A stretch of DNA of 64,000 nt from Pseudoscleropodium purum (taxonomy: Eukaryota > Streptophyta > Bryopsida > Hypnales > Brachytheciaceae). The DNA is taken from NCBI GenBank assembly GCA_963969395.1, contig OZ017801.1, positions 6,574,501 through 6,638,500 on the forward strand. Direction: 5' to 3'. The notes beneath the pieces were generated by a model. The model saw only the letters and a list, made by a program, of their open reading frames with translations. It had not been told where the DNA came from and searched no databases. Position numbers and translations under genes: made by a program. Shown here in pieces: positions 36,522 through 49,390 of the stretch. The stretch's first letter is position 1; each line of letters starts with the position of its first letter.

Positions 36522-37450
36522 TTAACCCCTAAAGGATTGAGGCCTTTTTTTTGCCAAAAAACACTGAAAACTGTCATTTCTATAGCAAAGAGTAAAAAAA
36601 TAATTAAATTTTTTTTCCCACATGTAACCATAGTGTCTTACACCTCAATAGTATAAAAAAGTGTGTAAGAAATTTCAGAATTTTTCACTGCACAAATTGC
36701 AAGATATTTGCGTTTAAAGTGGAAAAAACAAGTTTTTCAATACATTGCGGGACTGGATTTTCTTATTTTGAACATTTTAAACCTAAACTTTTTTGCACTA
36801 TAGAGTTTTGAATTTTAAATTTTTATAGTAGTAGTTGAGAGTCTAGGGGAAAAAAAAAATGTAGAAAAACTTAATTTTCATTCTTAAAAAAATTGTTAAG
36901 TAGAAGTAGGTACAAGATTGAAGGAAAATCTGAAAATATTCATATATTTTAGATGGAATTAAAATGCACTAATCCCAATGGTGAGATTGTTCTAGCAAAT
37001 AAACTAAACCACAAAAACTTGAAAAATTTGAAAAACTTGAAAAATTGCATTCAGAAATGAATCCTACAAGTTATTTTTTTTAAGAAGATGCTTTAACTAC
37101 CCGAAAAACTAGAATGTCCATAACTTTCTCATAACAAATCCAAATGAAATGAATCAAAGCTTTTCGAATAGACAAAAATATAATCTATAAGGAAAAAATA
37201 TGAAAAAAAATTCAAATTTTTGCAAGATTTTTTTGCTACCCGGACTACCTCCTGTCCCCTTGTTTGAGCTTATTTGGTCATAACTATTGTTCCTAGGCAC
37301 TGATTGTGAAAAAATTATACTCTCGTAAAGCTTATTAGTTTTTCCATCTTCAAAAGAATTATCAAAAAATCACAACAAAAATTCAGCCCGTAGGTACCTG
37401 CCCGAAATCCCATTTGTCCCTTGAAGCAACAATGGTCCTTTAGGGGTTAA
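36522..37450. mobile_element. TTA-type miniature inverted-repeat element, copy D
   Basis: It has the best-kept ends of the family: TTAACCCCTAAAGGA at the left and TCCTTTAGGGGTTAA at the right, a perfect 15-bp inverted repeat including TTA/TAA. At 929 bp it is the longest copy. The interior carries no open frame of note. Its internal 36950-37210 part has an eroded relative at about 12530-12850. Confidence 0.75.
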
Positions 37451-38830
37451 ATGACATTTTTTTTAATTCCTTTGCACTGGAACATCACTAGGGTTGAAAT
37501 TGAGGATTTAACTTGTGCATGCAACCATGGAGGTTTTAATTCATGCATTCAAAAGCTGGGAATTATTATTATTTTTTTGATGAAATACATGGACAATTTC
37601 CATTGAATGAAGAAAAAGTACACAAAAATAGAGGAAAACTACCTCAATAGGGCTTTCTTAAGAAATTTATAGACAAATTATTAGCTTTTCTTTTAAAAGT
37701 TTTTAACAAACAAAGACAACAAACAAACTGAAAGCAAGACCAACAAAACCTTTATAGACAACCGAAAGAGACCACCAAAAATCTTAATCCCCCCAATTCA
37801 CACCCAACCCTAATTGAAGAGGCCAGTAATTATGAAAGTGAGAGTAAGTCACAATAAATATTTGTTTACATAAAATGAAACGATGAAAAAAAAGATTCCA
37901 CAGTTCAAAATAGAACAAACAATAATACATGTACAATTATACACTTGAGTCTTGAAAACCCAACACTCTCAACAACTACTCCTAGAAGGTCATGTTTTGT
38001 CCTTTAACCCCTAAATGCCCAATGCACCAAATTTTGGTCTTTACAATACTTTAAAGTTAAATAAAAAAGAAAGAAGCTGGTGCAAAGTTGTAGAGTGCCA
38101 CTTGGAAAATCTACTAAACTCCAATCCAATCCCTCTAATTGTAAACACAACTAGTAGTGCTTGCGGCACTCAACTGCAAATTCTCCCAAACCATCAACTA
38201 AAGCAAATAGAGACTTTTTTCATCAATGTAATAAATACAATATATCTTGTGCATTTTACAACTTTCAACATCCTTAAACCAAATAGAATGCCAAGCTATA
38301 ATTGTCAAAATTCTTAAACTAACTTTCTAGAAACAAAATTTCCAGAACATCTTTAAATAAGTGGAAATTCTAAACAAAAAACTCTTGTTGCCTAGGATAA
38401 ACAAAAAATCCTTATTCTCCAAATCCCTATTACCAACATCACTGAAATAATATTCACTCAATCCACCATGAAACGCACTTGTGTAGGAGAAAAAAGCACA
38501 AAAAGCAATTCAAATTCGGTAGGAAAGGAAACACAAGAACATCTACAAATGCACATTCAAGTGATGAGAACTCAGCTGATGAGAAATGGGAGTAGATAGG
38601 TAGAAATGGGTGAACCAAAAATTCCAGTTGCCTAGACCACAAGTACCCTGGGCTCAACTACGGGTCACCTGCCCCAAACCTCAAGCCATTTGCGCCTTCA
38701 CTATAGGTCATTCATGCCTTCCAACAAGTTATAGGTCATAGCCTTTTTGGTACTCCCTAGGGCGGACCCTTGGCTGGCCTTAAGAGCCCCCGACTAGCCC
38801 AAAGAGGCCTCACTCTAGATAGGCTTCCTT

Positions 38831-40580
38831 TATTTTTTAGATTTTTTTAATTTTTAATTTTTAATTTTTTTAGTTGCCATATCCAAGTGTAAGAATCTAG
38901 ACTATGTAATGATCATTTATATATATTTCAATAAAAAGTGACAATACCTTCACATGTTGACATTTCATTTTTGTATAATAGAATATGGAAAAGACCATGA
39001 GCATAGATTGAGTATAAATTTGGGAATTCAAAAGCAATATAGCTTACCAAACAAATAAACTCAATATATCAAGCACATCCATGTGGAATACCAATCAACC
39101 ATAATCAATTAGAAAGATACGTCATTAGCTTGCTTTGATGGGTTGTACAACTGGACACATAGTAGTAGGAGTCCAATATTATTACTATTCTAAACAATGA
39201 TCAACCTGAACGGAATACTTTCCTACATAATGAGGCTTGGTGAAACAAGTTCCCACGCTCATTCAAAATTGGCTGTAGATCTATCCTATAAGTAGCCCAA
39301 TCTAATAGACGAGAGGGACATTTGAAGCACCTATATACTAAGACAAAGATCTCTCTTTTCGAAACTCTATAAACGGACACATACTAGTGGGCAGTATTGA
39401 GCTAACTACAACCATACATTGAATTATAGACGTCATTCTGATACTGGGAGTTGGTAGTGCAACTTAGTTTAGCATGGCTTCATCACAATGCTCAAATTGT
39501 AACCAAGTTTACTAATGTTTCTTATTATGGGTTTTTTAATTATGGAATCTCTTGCTGATTGTTTGATGTTTTGTTCCTTGTGAAAGCAATAACAAGTGTT
39601 GTAGTTGAAGACATCCATTGCACCTCACTAACTAAACATTTTTTTTTTTCTTGGAATGGGCACAAGTGAGGGCCACATCCTCTTAGAGCAACTCAAATAA
39701 CTTGGCAAATCCACTTATTCCACTCTTTTTTGAAATTTCAGAGTTATAGAACTAAGATGTTTATTGTTTGACAAAATATTTTGAGTACATAAAGATATCT
39801 AGTTGATCTATATGGTCTTGAAATACATAAATGATGTGATCATAGGACTTAGGTCCATATAGAGATGTTTTGAAACTACTCTTTTCTTGAAACTTCAACA
39901 ATTGAAGTAATTTGATACCTTATAAGTTATCAAAGAAGTAAAAAATGATCATGATAATGATTTTTCAGGATTGGGTATCATTAGGATATGAAATAAATAT
40001 TAATTCATAAATATGAAATTATATAAGTAGGAACAAATAGAATAATATCCTAGAGAAGGATGTTCTAGAAGAGACTTTTTTTTACTTTAGATTCTTAGAT
40101 TTAAAGTTTTTAAATGTTTAAATGTTTAAATTTTAAGTTTTATTTTTTATATTTTAATTTTTAATTTTTTAATTTTAATCTTAATTTCTTAATTTCTTAC
40201 TTTTTTACATTACTAATTTTTGCTTATTGAGTCATCAAATTAGATTAGACTTAGGTGGATTAGACCTAAGTAGGTTAGATTCAGATAAGTCTTATACTTT
40301 AGATTAAACTTACATAGATTTTGATATTCAACTTGTGATTCATGTCATTAAATCTAATAAGGGTTCTTTTTTTAGAATCTAATGGAGATGCTAAATTATC
40401 AAGCTGGATCAGATTTTTTATGATTTAGATGGTGGTGATGGAGATAGTGGTTTAGCATGGTGAAGAAGACTAATATACATAACAATGCCTCAAGTTTCAA
40501 TATCTATAAGCTTCAACATTTTCTATGTTTTTTCTCTTTTCTTATACAGCTTTTCAACTTTTGTTTAGTCATTTGTAAGT
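38831..40580. other. AT-rich spacer, probable 5' region of the Helentron-like element
   Basis: No gene is supported. The stretch before 40581 probably contains the left end of the Helentron-like element, but no terminal signature could be pinned down. A dense T/A run lies at about 40080-40220. Confidence 0.35.
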
Positions 40581-41902
40581 TTGTTTATTTTTGCATTTGC
40601 AATGGCTGGTAGTAAGATGGTATTGTTAGTTGTTGAAATAGATGAAAACACGTTAAATGTAGTATTTGAAGGACAAATTTTGAGCCACCACGATACTTAT
40701 GACTATATTCGTGCAAATCAATTCAAAGACCATGGCTATGCATATTTGTATTGTGATGTCATAGATAAAGAATGTTTAATAACAATTATTTTATCTATCT
40801 GTACATCACTAATTGAGTACCATCAAATTAAATTGCAATGAAGGAACTATGTAAGAGTAGAGAATTTTGCAATCAAACCTAAAAGTGGTAATGGATTCCA
40901 GAGAAAATGTAACATGCCTTGTGTTATTTAAGTCCAATCTACTACATGTATCACGGTTCTTCCTTCCTTTGTACTAGAATTTCATACTATTTTTTATACA
41001 AAGGATTTTATTAGAGATTTTAAAAAACATTGCTAAGAAAAATTTTCAATGACAACATTTGTTGTTGCTATAGTAGCAATTAAAGGTCATTATCAAGATA
41101 TGTTTCAAATAGTTGTTGCCAATGGACTAACCCTTGATGATCATGATACAGTTGGTTTTATACATGCATTTCAAAGGGAGTAATTGAAGATTCAAGAAAG
41201 TTACAATGCAGGAAAATGTGTGCTTGTCATATTCAAGCATTTGAGTGTGATATCAAAGTATGATCGTTTTCTAAAAATTGAAGCTTGTACAATTGTTACT
41301 CCTATGATTGATGAAGACAAACGTGAGTGATTGACCAACGTTTATCACCAAATAACAAACTCTAGCACCTCATCTAAAAATCTTAGAGAGGTATGTAATG
41401 TGTTGTGAATGTTTTATATTTATTTTTTGTTTTTTATTTGTTAAGTTTTTATTTAAAATTTTTATTTCTAAATATGCTGCAGATCATTGGTAAATTATTA
41501 GTCTTGAATCCAACCATTCCACCTTTCAAACGCATTTGCTCAACTTGTCAATTGACAAATGTAACAGTTGTAGTTGTTGATGAATACTTTTGCAAAAATT
41601 GCTAGCACAATCAAGAGACAGAACAACAACCTTTTCAAAGTAAAATCAATACACAAGATGCAAGAGGCATTGAAGTATCTATTGAAGGACCGTAGTTGTC
41701 ATCTTTTGTTCACATGTTTGATCAAGATTTTTTTAGAGAAACGAGAAAAGTACAAATTAGAATCCTATTGAAGATTCACATCACTAGAAAGTTTCAATTG
41801 ACACCAACTTCACATCTTGTTGCTTTTGAAGAGCACCACAAAGATGAACCATCTAGTGAATTAGTTTTAGTAGACAATAGTTTAGATTTTGTTTCTTTTT
41901 AA
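40581..41902 (+). pseudogene. RPA1-like single-strand DNA-binding protein remnant
   Basis: Joined in approximate order, the pieces read like a replication protein A large-subunit relative. There is an OB-fold part with NYVRVENFAIKPKSGNGFQR near 40850, a middle part near 41060 (AIVAIKGHYQDMFQ), and a C-terminal part at 41480-41902. That part has the four-cysteine zinc ribbon CSTCQLTN...FCKNC followed by KFQLTPTSHLVAFEEH. Several stops and frame changes break it. Plant Helitrons often carry RPA-like genes (known), and its position just upstream of OTU, Rep and helicase parts makes it the first gene of the Helentron-like element. A host RPA1 copy is unlikely given the AT-rich, broken sequence. 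Confidence 0.6.
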
Positions 41903-42311
41903 TGCATATCTATTTCTTCTTCTGTTCCATCTTGTGTGAAAAATGTGACTCCAATTTCAATGTAGGATGTCATTCCATCTTCCATAGATCTTCTAAAAAG
42001 CACTTCATCTCCATTGCACTCTCATCAGAAGAGTGTGAAGCAAAAATTGAGTGATGCAAGTGATAAAACAAATAAAAAGTGACTATATGTATATTGTATT
42101 TTATTTGCATTTGACTTCTATAAAACTAATGCTTCTTTATTATTTTTGTAAACTCATTTGTATAATTGTATATTTATACTATAGCAACTTTGTATAGGTT
42201 TGTACAATTCATGAAAAAATTTGTTTTTGACATTATTTTGTTAATATGACAAAATTAGATGAGGTATTGAAATGTTACAATCTTTAATGCAATACACATT
42301 ACAAATATAAT

Positions 42312-42740
42312 GTAGGAGACTATTTATTTGATTCTATTGCATATTTATTGCAATATACCATATCATCAATAAATTTATGAATGAACGTAATGCATCATTT
42401 AAAACAATGTTTAACAATCAATACTCTGAAAGCATATGAAACTTGATCAAAAGAATTAACTGAATCTTTTCTACATGATTTACACAATGGAGAAGTTTCA
42501 AATGAAATCAATACATAGAAAAATTGTCAATAAGCGCAACTATTGGTGGATTGTGGGGAGATTTTATAACAATCAAATGGATATCTAACTACTTAAAAAA
42601 ACAAATTAGTGTCTAGAATAAAGAAAATGGAATGATACTTAGTACGTTTGGCAGAGAGTTTAATGATAAAAAATGTAGCATATAGCTTTTGGAAGTAATC
42701 ATTTTGAACCAATAGAAGTTGTAGATGATTTGATACCAAT
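42312..42740 (+). pseudogene. OTU-like cysteine protease remnant
   Basis: At 42312 the frame reads VGDYLFDSIAYLLQ, which matches the catalytic start of OTU domains (GDCLFDSI). The nucleophilic Cys is replaced by Tyr (codon TAT at 42321). Later pieces fit the domain's end: GGLWGDFITIKWISNYLKKQISV near 42550 and GSNHFEPIEVVDDL near 42691, with the expected catalytic His in NHFEP. At least one frameshift and several stops separate these. OTU proteases are known as fused or adjacent domains in Helentron/Helitron elements, which fits the location between the RPA-like and Rep parts. This is motif-level recognition only. Confidence 0.5.
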
Positions 42741-43611
42741 TTATATACTAACAGAAGTAAGGCAAAATAGAATAATAGATTTGGATATAGAATATAATGA
42801 AATTAAAACGCAAATTAAATGGAATGAGAAACAAAAAAACAAACTTAACACAATTTGAAATACAAAATGGTGTAATTTTCAAATTCAATTGTATAAGCAA
42901 TTTACAAATAAATAATTCTTACAATATAAATCATAAAATGAAAAAACCTATAAGGATGAATTGATCAACTGAAATGAATGATGAAATAATAAATTTAATA
43001 TATGATCCATGTTTAATTAATTTAGAAATAGCAAAAAAAATTATTTTCTCATACAATAATTTAAATATATCTATTCAATAAGTAATTAATTATAGTAATG
43101 TATTAAAAAAGAAAAATAGAAGGAAAACCAATAAAAATAATAATGATGCAAATCTTAGTTGCAAAAGTAATGTACAAAATAGAAAGAGATCTTATACAAA
43201 TTGGAAAAAATATAATCCTTATATTCAAGAACTTTTAAATGATTTGAATTATAGTACTTTTGAAAATAAAGCGAATCATTTTTTGGAATTTTTCACAAAT
43301 GAAAAAACTTATATGCAATCAAGTTATAAAACATTTAAAGAATATAAATCATAACAAAAATATTGATTCATAAAGTGTTACAAACAAAATAGAAACATCA
43401 AAACAAAAAAATCAAACTATGTCAATGACATCAAAACAAAGAAATGTTTCAAATGTAAATAGGAAAGAATCAAAAAATAAAATTGTTCAAATTTTGAAAC
43501 ATTTAAAAATTGAAAATAATAAAATAATAAAAACATGCAATTTTACTAAAAAATCATTAAATAAGTCAAGAATCAAAATGAAAAAAACAGTAACTAAAAG
43601 CACTATCAACA
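42741..43611 (+). other. Lys/Asn-rich linker region of the Helentron-like element
   Basis: The strand is extremely A-rich and frames contain mainly Lys, Asn and Ile, with frequent stops. It joins the OTU-like part to the Rep-like part and is probably a decayed linker. No motif was recognised. Confidence 0.4.
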
Positions 43612-45475
43612 ATGGAAAAACATTTCATTAACTTCAATGAAGAAATAAATGATGTGGCAATCTATGTGTGTTTTGCATGTCATAAATTAAATTTTTTGAA
43701 ATTTTGCAGTTTAATAATGCTTTCATTGCAAAAAACAATAAAATCTTTATTACAACCTAAACCTAACTTATTTACAAATGAGTCATTGTATATTTGCAAT
43801 CAATATTTAAATGCGATTAAGAAAAATAAAATTCCATTATATTTGGCACCTAAAAATATATATAAAAATTTGATTATATCATCTGTCAAGCAACTTACTA
43901 TTTTAGAAGGAAGATTAATTTCACCACACCAAGCTTTTGCACAAATTTATAAAATATATAATTATGGTCAATATAAAATGCACAAGAGTGTTATAAATGT
44001 TCTAGCAAATATTGGTAAAACACAATCAATCCTTCCTCATTTACCTGAGGATGATAGTATAATAGGAGTTCTTTTAAAACACCATTTAGTATATAAATCT
44101 CCTTTTATGTCTGAAAATGTACATCCCAATATGATTATATTAGCACTAAAAGATTTGTTGAATACTCCATTGTATAAAAAATTAAATGTTCAAATTTGTC
44201 CTTTATGAAATAGTTTGCTTACCATACATCTTCAAACAAAAATTGAAAATGATCTTTTTGAAGAAGACACTACAAACAAAGACAAGTTTGAAGAAGAAAT
44301 AGAAGAGGTTTTTACAGAAACAATGGTGCATAATTTTTTAGATTTTGAAATCATTCAAGAATATGAGAGAACATCATCAATTGCACCTATTGAAAATGAT
44401 TTATCAGTTGCACCTAGTGAAAGATACCATCCTATAGGAATTTTCAAAGATAAAAATAGCAAAGAACCTAATTTTCCAACATTGTTTTTTGGTCAACCTC
44501 AAAATGAAAAAATATATAATAATTTTTTTTTATCATAAAATAGCAAAATGAAAATTATTGCATAAAAGTCATGATTTTGCTACAAATATTTAAAATATTT
44601 TTTTCAAAGTGACTAAGATTTGTATTGAAAAAGTAAAAAATTCTAGTTGGGTTTGAATAAGAAAAAGAAAATTAAGTAGAAGAACTTTGACAATTGTTGA
44701 AGTTCTTAATGAATTGAATTTAGATAAAATTTTCAAATCATACATTGAATTTTGTGATTTAGAAAGGTTACGTACATCACCTGATTACATAAAAGAACTT
44801 TGGAAAAGTTTATTTGCAATGATAAGACAATTAGGTCCTCCAACATTTTTCATTACATTGACAAGTGCAAAACGTCTATAGACACCTCTAATACAAGCTT
44901 TGTACAAATTAAATGTCACACGATTATATTTACCTCATTTCAATTCTCTTGAATCTATTCATATAGCAAAATTAATAAGGTCTAATCCAGTGACATGTGC
45001 ATTGTATTATAATCACCGCGTTGCAACATTTCGTAAATTAATAAAAAAAGGAGCTTCAATTATAGGTGAAGTGGCAGATTTCTTTTTTATTACTAAATTT
45101 CAACATAAAGGTAGTCAATATGATCATGCAATGATATAGATTAAAAATGCACCAAAATCTAAAATAAGTTTAGTTGAAAAAATTATTGCTTTTGTTGAGA
45201 AATATATTACATTAGACAAATCATTTCTTCTTCCCCGTTTATAAGAGGCCCAAACTCATAAGCATTCATGTACATGTAGAAAAAAAAGGACAAGCTATAT
45301 GTAGATTTCATTATCCTCTTCCACCAATGGAAAAAACAATGATTTTAGAACCAATCAACAATAAAGACATAGAAAATGCAAATTACTACAAAAATAAATA
45401 TAAAGACATATTTGATTTCTTAAAAGAGTTGGGCACTGGATTAGAAATGGCTTTTGATGAATTCCTATAATGTTT
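43612..45475 (+). pseudogene. Helitron-type Rep, N-terminal part, interrupted by hAT insertion
   Basis: Successive pieces follow the order of Helitron Rep proteins. The helicase-like N-terminal region shows VCFACHKLN, SSVKQLTILEGRL and VINVLANIGK...LPHLPEDD. Next come SPDYIKELWKSLFAMIRQLGPPTFFITLTSA (44767-44871) and the HUH region FFFITKFQHKGSQYDHA, whose two His codons lie at 45104 and 45125. Then TCRKKGQAICRFHYPLPPME follows in a shifted frame near 45270. There are stops at 44206, 44536 and 44879 and at least one frameshift. The protein would carry the nickase step of rolling-circle transposition. The reading continues on the far side of the hAT element at 55184. Confidence 0.8.
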
Positions 45476-45496
45476 TAATATAGACAATTTGACTCA

Positions 45497-45504
45497 CATT
45501 ACGT
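45497..45504. repeat. Left target-site duplication of the hAT element
   Basis: CATTACGT directly precedes the CAGGGTTGAC terminus. The matching copy at 55176-55183 reads CATTACAT. Seven of eight bases agree, and the difference is a CpG to CpA change, the expected product of cytosine deamination on the other strand. Confidence 0.85.
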
Positions 45505-45540
45505 CAGGGTTGACGAATCTCTACGTCTGCCCCAAAATAG

Positions 45541-45710
45541 TGTCTGTTTTCCGGACGTCCGGACGCTAGCGGACGCAGCGTTCCTCCCGCGGTTGGAAGG
45601 CCGACGCGTGGGGCCGGGTGGACGGACAGGGCGGACGGGCGGGGCGGACGGACGGGGTAGACGGACGGGGTGGACGGGCAGGGCGGACGGACAGGGCGGC
45701 TTAGAAAACC
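45541..45710. repeat. CGGACGG motif cluster 1 (left subterminal)
   Basis: About 170 bp of GC-rich sequence just inside the left end, built of GGACGG and GGGGCGGACGG units. It includes CCGGACGTCCGGACGC, whose GTCCGGACGT core recurs near the right end. Subterminal repeats bound by the transposase are known for hAT elements such as Ac. The sequence stands out sharply from the AT-rich surroundings. Confidence 0.8.
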
Positions 45711-46050
45711 CGTTCTGGGTTTTTTGTTTTGATTGTTTTCACCAATGAAAGATTGAGAGTGAAGTCATTTTGATTTTGATTTTTCTTATATTGCAATTGC
45801 GATTCAATAGAGTTGTATATTACTATTTATGTAAAAGCTAAAATATGAAATATATTTTTAATTTTTTTTGTTGAATTTCATTTTGATTTAGAAACAAAAT
45901 CACTTTAAAATCCAACGAGATGTATATCATCAATAAACAAACAATTTTATAATAAAATGATTGAAGAAACCATTGTCATTTGTCAACATGAGCTCCATAT
46001 ATCATAAGCAACTAAACAATCAAACATCTAAATTCACATCTCTACAATTC

Positions 46051-49000
46051 CTATGGACGCCAATCCACATCTCCTCTAACCTCAGCCCCACTACTCTCTC
46101 CTACAGCTTTCCGTTCAAAATCTTCATTATCGGAGTCATCTTCATTGTTGGAATCAAGTATCGTTGTCTCCTTCAAGTCTTCTCTCGAAGTAGGTTTACT
46201 CCCTTCTTTCGAATTTAATTTTTCTTTTTTTACTTTGACAGAACGATTAAAGGCTTTTTGAATAGGAACCTTTCTTTTCTTTCTATTTGACAAAGTAGCA
46301 ACATTTTCATCAAGAAGGGTCCTATTCTTCACTGGAGAGATAGCAAAAGGTTGCATTTCTCTTTTCGCTTTCACATTACTCGATTCTTGAACCATCAATC
46401 TCGATGTAGGGTTGACATGTCCATAAACGGTTATCTCCATTTTGGCTTTCTTTTGAAGTAATAGAGTGCCGTTTGTTGATTTGATGGGTTCTTGCGCCAT
46501 TCCTTTTCCTTAAATGCGAGCACGCAAAGATGCCAATGGCATTCGATCACTATCCGTATTACTTAGGCTTGTAGGTGATGACGCTACTTTCCGTAGATTA
46601 CCGCTTGTAGAAATTTCTTTGGAAATGTTCATTAGGCGTTTTCCATATCCAAAGCTCTGAGAATCATTCAATCGTGTGCTAACAGACTTCAACGGTATTG
46701 GTGGAAGAGCACTAGATCTCGGTACTTCAAAAATTGACTTCATTGGCTCCTTTCCTTTATCACTCTTCACAATTGCCGAATTTGTGACTGCCATCCCAAG
46801 TGAATCATTATTTTTTTGTACCGCAATATTTGGTTCCCCCTCATCACCACTATTGTTGCCCACATCTTTTGGAACGTCTACCTCCATGACCGCATCTTCT
46901 CTTTTGTCGTTTCTTTGCACTACATTTAATGCCACAGATGGAGATTGAGAAATTAAAACTTCTTCATTTCTCCCATCATCACCAATAGCATTCTCATTGA
47001 TTTTCACCTCTTTGGCAATAGCGTTTGCCTTTTCCGATAGAATGTTTTCGCTATTCCTGTATCCCTACATTGTTCTTGTCTTCACAAAAGGTATATGCAT
47101 CGTTTGCATTGTCGGGAACGACATCCTTGCGGTTTAGATGATAATCATGCGTATCATTCACCAAATCGGGAAAGCCTTCTATAACGTCTTCATCTCCCTA
47201 TGTTGTCGCACGATTAAAGTCATCTCCGCCATCTACAACTGAAAGGGCCCTTTCCAAATCATCGTCATCATCATCATCGTCTTCTAACGTCGACCTATCT
47301 GAATCCTTTGATTCCATCGGATCCACATTATCATTATACCAATTTTTTTCATCTTTTTCCTTCGATGCGTTTAATACTTTGGAATTGATACACACGTATA
47401 CCAAATCCGCTGCTCTTTCCGGCTTCAATTTATTTCGAGATTTGTTATGAACAAAAGAATAGTTGCTCCAATTCCATTCACATGAAGATGATGACACCGG
47501 TTGAGTCAATATCCTCTTCGCTAATGGAACTATAAATTTGCCACATGCACCTTCAAAATCCCACCAAGCATGTGCGGACAATATTTGATCTCCCGGATTC
47601 AACATATTGTGGAATGGAGGTTCCTTGTGTCGAAAAGCTACAAATTCCTTCACCACTGCTACATATTCATCCGGTTTACATATTCTCTCCAAAACTTTCT
47701 TACATCCTGACATTGCATTTGCGTCATCCGCTAGCTCTTTGTCATGAAGAAGGTATGGATTCAAAAGAGCTGGGGCTGATTGGAGATCGTTATCCACCAT
47801 TCTTCTTCGGGCATAAAAAGACTGTACCAATGGAATTGCAAGTTCTTCTAGCAAACAAAATGGTGGACTTTGTAATCTGTTCACGTGCTTCTCTAATTTC
47901 CTCATGATATGCAACACCTTCCCCATGCATGGTGATTTTGAATCCAAATCGCGGAGTGCACATATGATTGGTTCAACCATCTCCACATAATTGATGGACC
48001 GATTCCAAAAATGGTCATCAAGAATAATTTTCTTCACCGCTAAGGCCAAGTCTTTTGGTTGGACTTTGGCTCCACGTTTCTTCTTAAGAGTATGTACATA
48101 CTCAACCCATTGCGGATCTACCACCGTTTGTTCCAATGCTCCTCTCAATTTTGTCAAACGCTCCATCATGATAAATTTAGAGGCGAACCTTGTATCCCCA
48201 GGCATCAAGAGACCAAGATTTGGCAAATATTTTCGCAATAGAGCTAGCGGCATATGTCTCTTTCTGATAAATTTAGCTACAAGAACTCCTTTATCCAATT
48301 TGGAAGCAATCCATTTCTGTGTAGCCCAATCCTTCAACAACAAATTCAATGCATGTACCACGCACCCTTGGTAAAAAATATGAGGATATTTTGTAGATAT
48401 TACATCCCATGTGGACGGATTCACGGGAGCATTATCCGTAGTTATTAACACGACGTTCTTGGACCCCACTTGTTCAATGAACTTTTCCAACACAATTGTC
48501 AAGTACTCCGCATTTTTTTCACAACCACTTGTATCTACAGATCCAAGAAATTCTTCACCTGCGGATGATACAAGCATGGCACTGATGAGAGGTCGATTAG
48601 TCACGGAGCTTCATTCATCAATGGACAATGTTGCTCCAAATTTTCGAATGCTATCTTCAATCCGTGCATTCAACTGTGTCTGAATGTTGGTCTTCGCCTC
48701 ATTCAACAATTTGTACCAAAGGTCGTGGTATGAGGGAGGAATATATGGCCTACCAAACGTAGCCGTTTTCTTCACTGCTTCTTTAAAAGTTGGATTTCGA
48801 GCCACGGAAAATGGTATGTTCGCCGAATAAAAAAAATTTGCCCACACTGAATGTAATTTGCGTCTATGACCTTCTTCAAACCCATTCACTAAGTTGCCTT
48901 GCCTCTAAGGCCTAGAACTTGATGCCCTCGGGGTTTCACGTTCACTAGAAGCTTCCGTACTCAAAGTCATTTCAGTTGTGGCACATACCATTGATACCAA

Positions 49001-49390
49001 TTCTTTGGACGTTGGACAAGAATCTTCGTGGTCAAAATGCGACACAGCCTTTCCGGCCGAAAACTTTCGAACATCTGAAGGGCCAAGGTTGCCATCCACA
49101 TTGTCCATTACAACGCGTTTTGGAAAAACTCCTTCGAAATGCCGAAATAAATCTCGAATTGCCATTGATAATCGTGGACAAAGGCTCACCCCTTTATCAC
49201 GTACACCTTTAGGCCTAGAATAGCCTAAGTGGCTGAACATATGGCTGAGCTTCCTTGACATGCTCGCTTTGCAAAGCCTACATTTTACTTTATCACCCTC
49301 TTGCACACTAAACCAAGGAGAAAAATCCCCCGTCGGTTTGGCCACCATATTGACAAGTGTATGTTTTACCTCAATTTCAAAAGAAACCAA
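46051..49390 (-). pseudogene. hAT transposase with BED zinc finger and long charged tail
   Basis: From 49390 (or the inner ATG at 49348) downwards, the protein has a BED finger with Cys37, Cys40, His50 and His54. Next is the DUF659 region (PYIPPSYHDLWYKLL, SIDE, SSVTNRPLI, TTDNAPV, YPHIFYQGCVVHALNLL), then the hAT C-terminal dimerisation region (SSSCEWNWSNYSFVHNKSRNKL). A tail of about 400 residues follows, acidic and Ser/Lys-rich, to 46051. In-frame stops lie at about 48905, 48606 (TGA where SIDGW-type Trp is expected), 47198 and 46510, with one frameshift near 47050. Because the tail continues in frame across its stops, it was probably part of the original protein. As written the gene is dead. 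Confidence 0.85.

Larger units (their letters stand above)
35150..38830. mobile_element. About 3.7-kb structure with long GC-rich inverted arms
   Basis: The left arm (about 35150-35790, interrupted by a CACTA-like element) and the right arm (about 38430-38815) are inverted copies. Shared stretches include GGCCCAAAGAG, GGTTTGGGGC and a run encoding FPFLPNLNCFLCFF on opposite strands. The interior is AT-rich and contains copy D of the TTA-type family. Large inverted arms around an unrelated interior suggest a foldback or non-autonomous DNA transposon. Exact ends and a target duplication were not found, so the borders are approximate. Confidence 0.55.
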
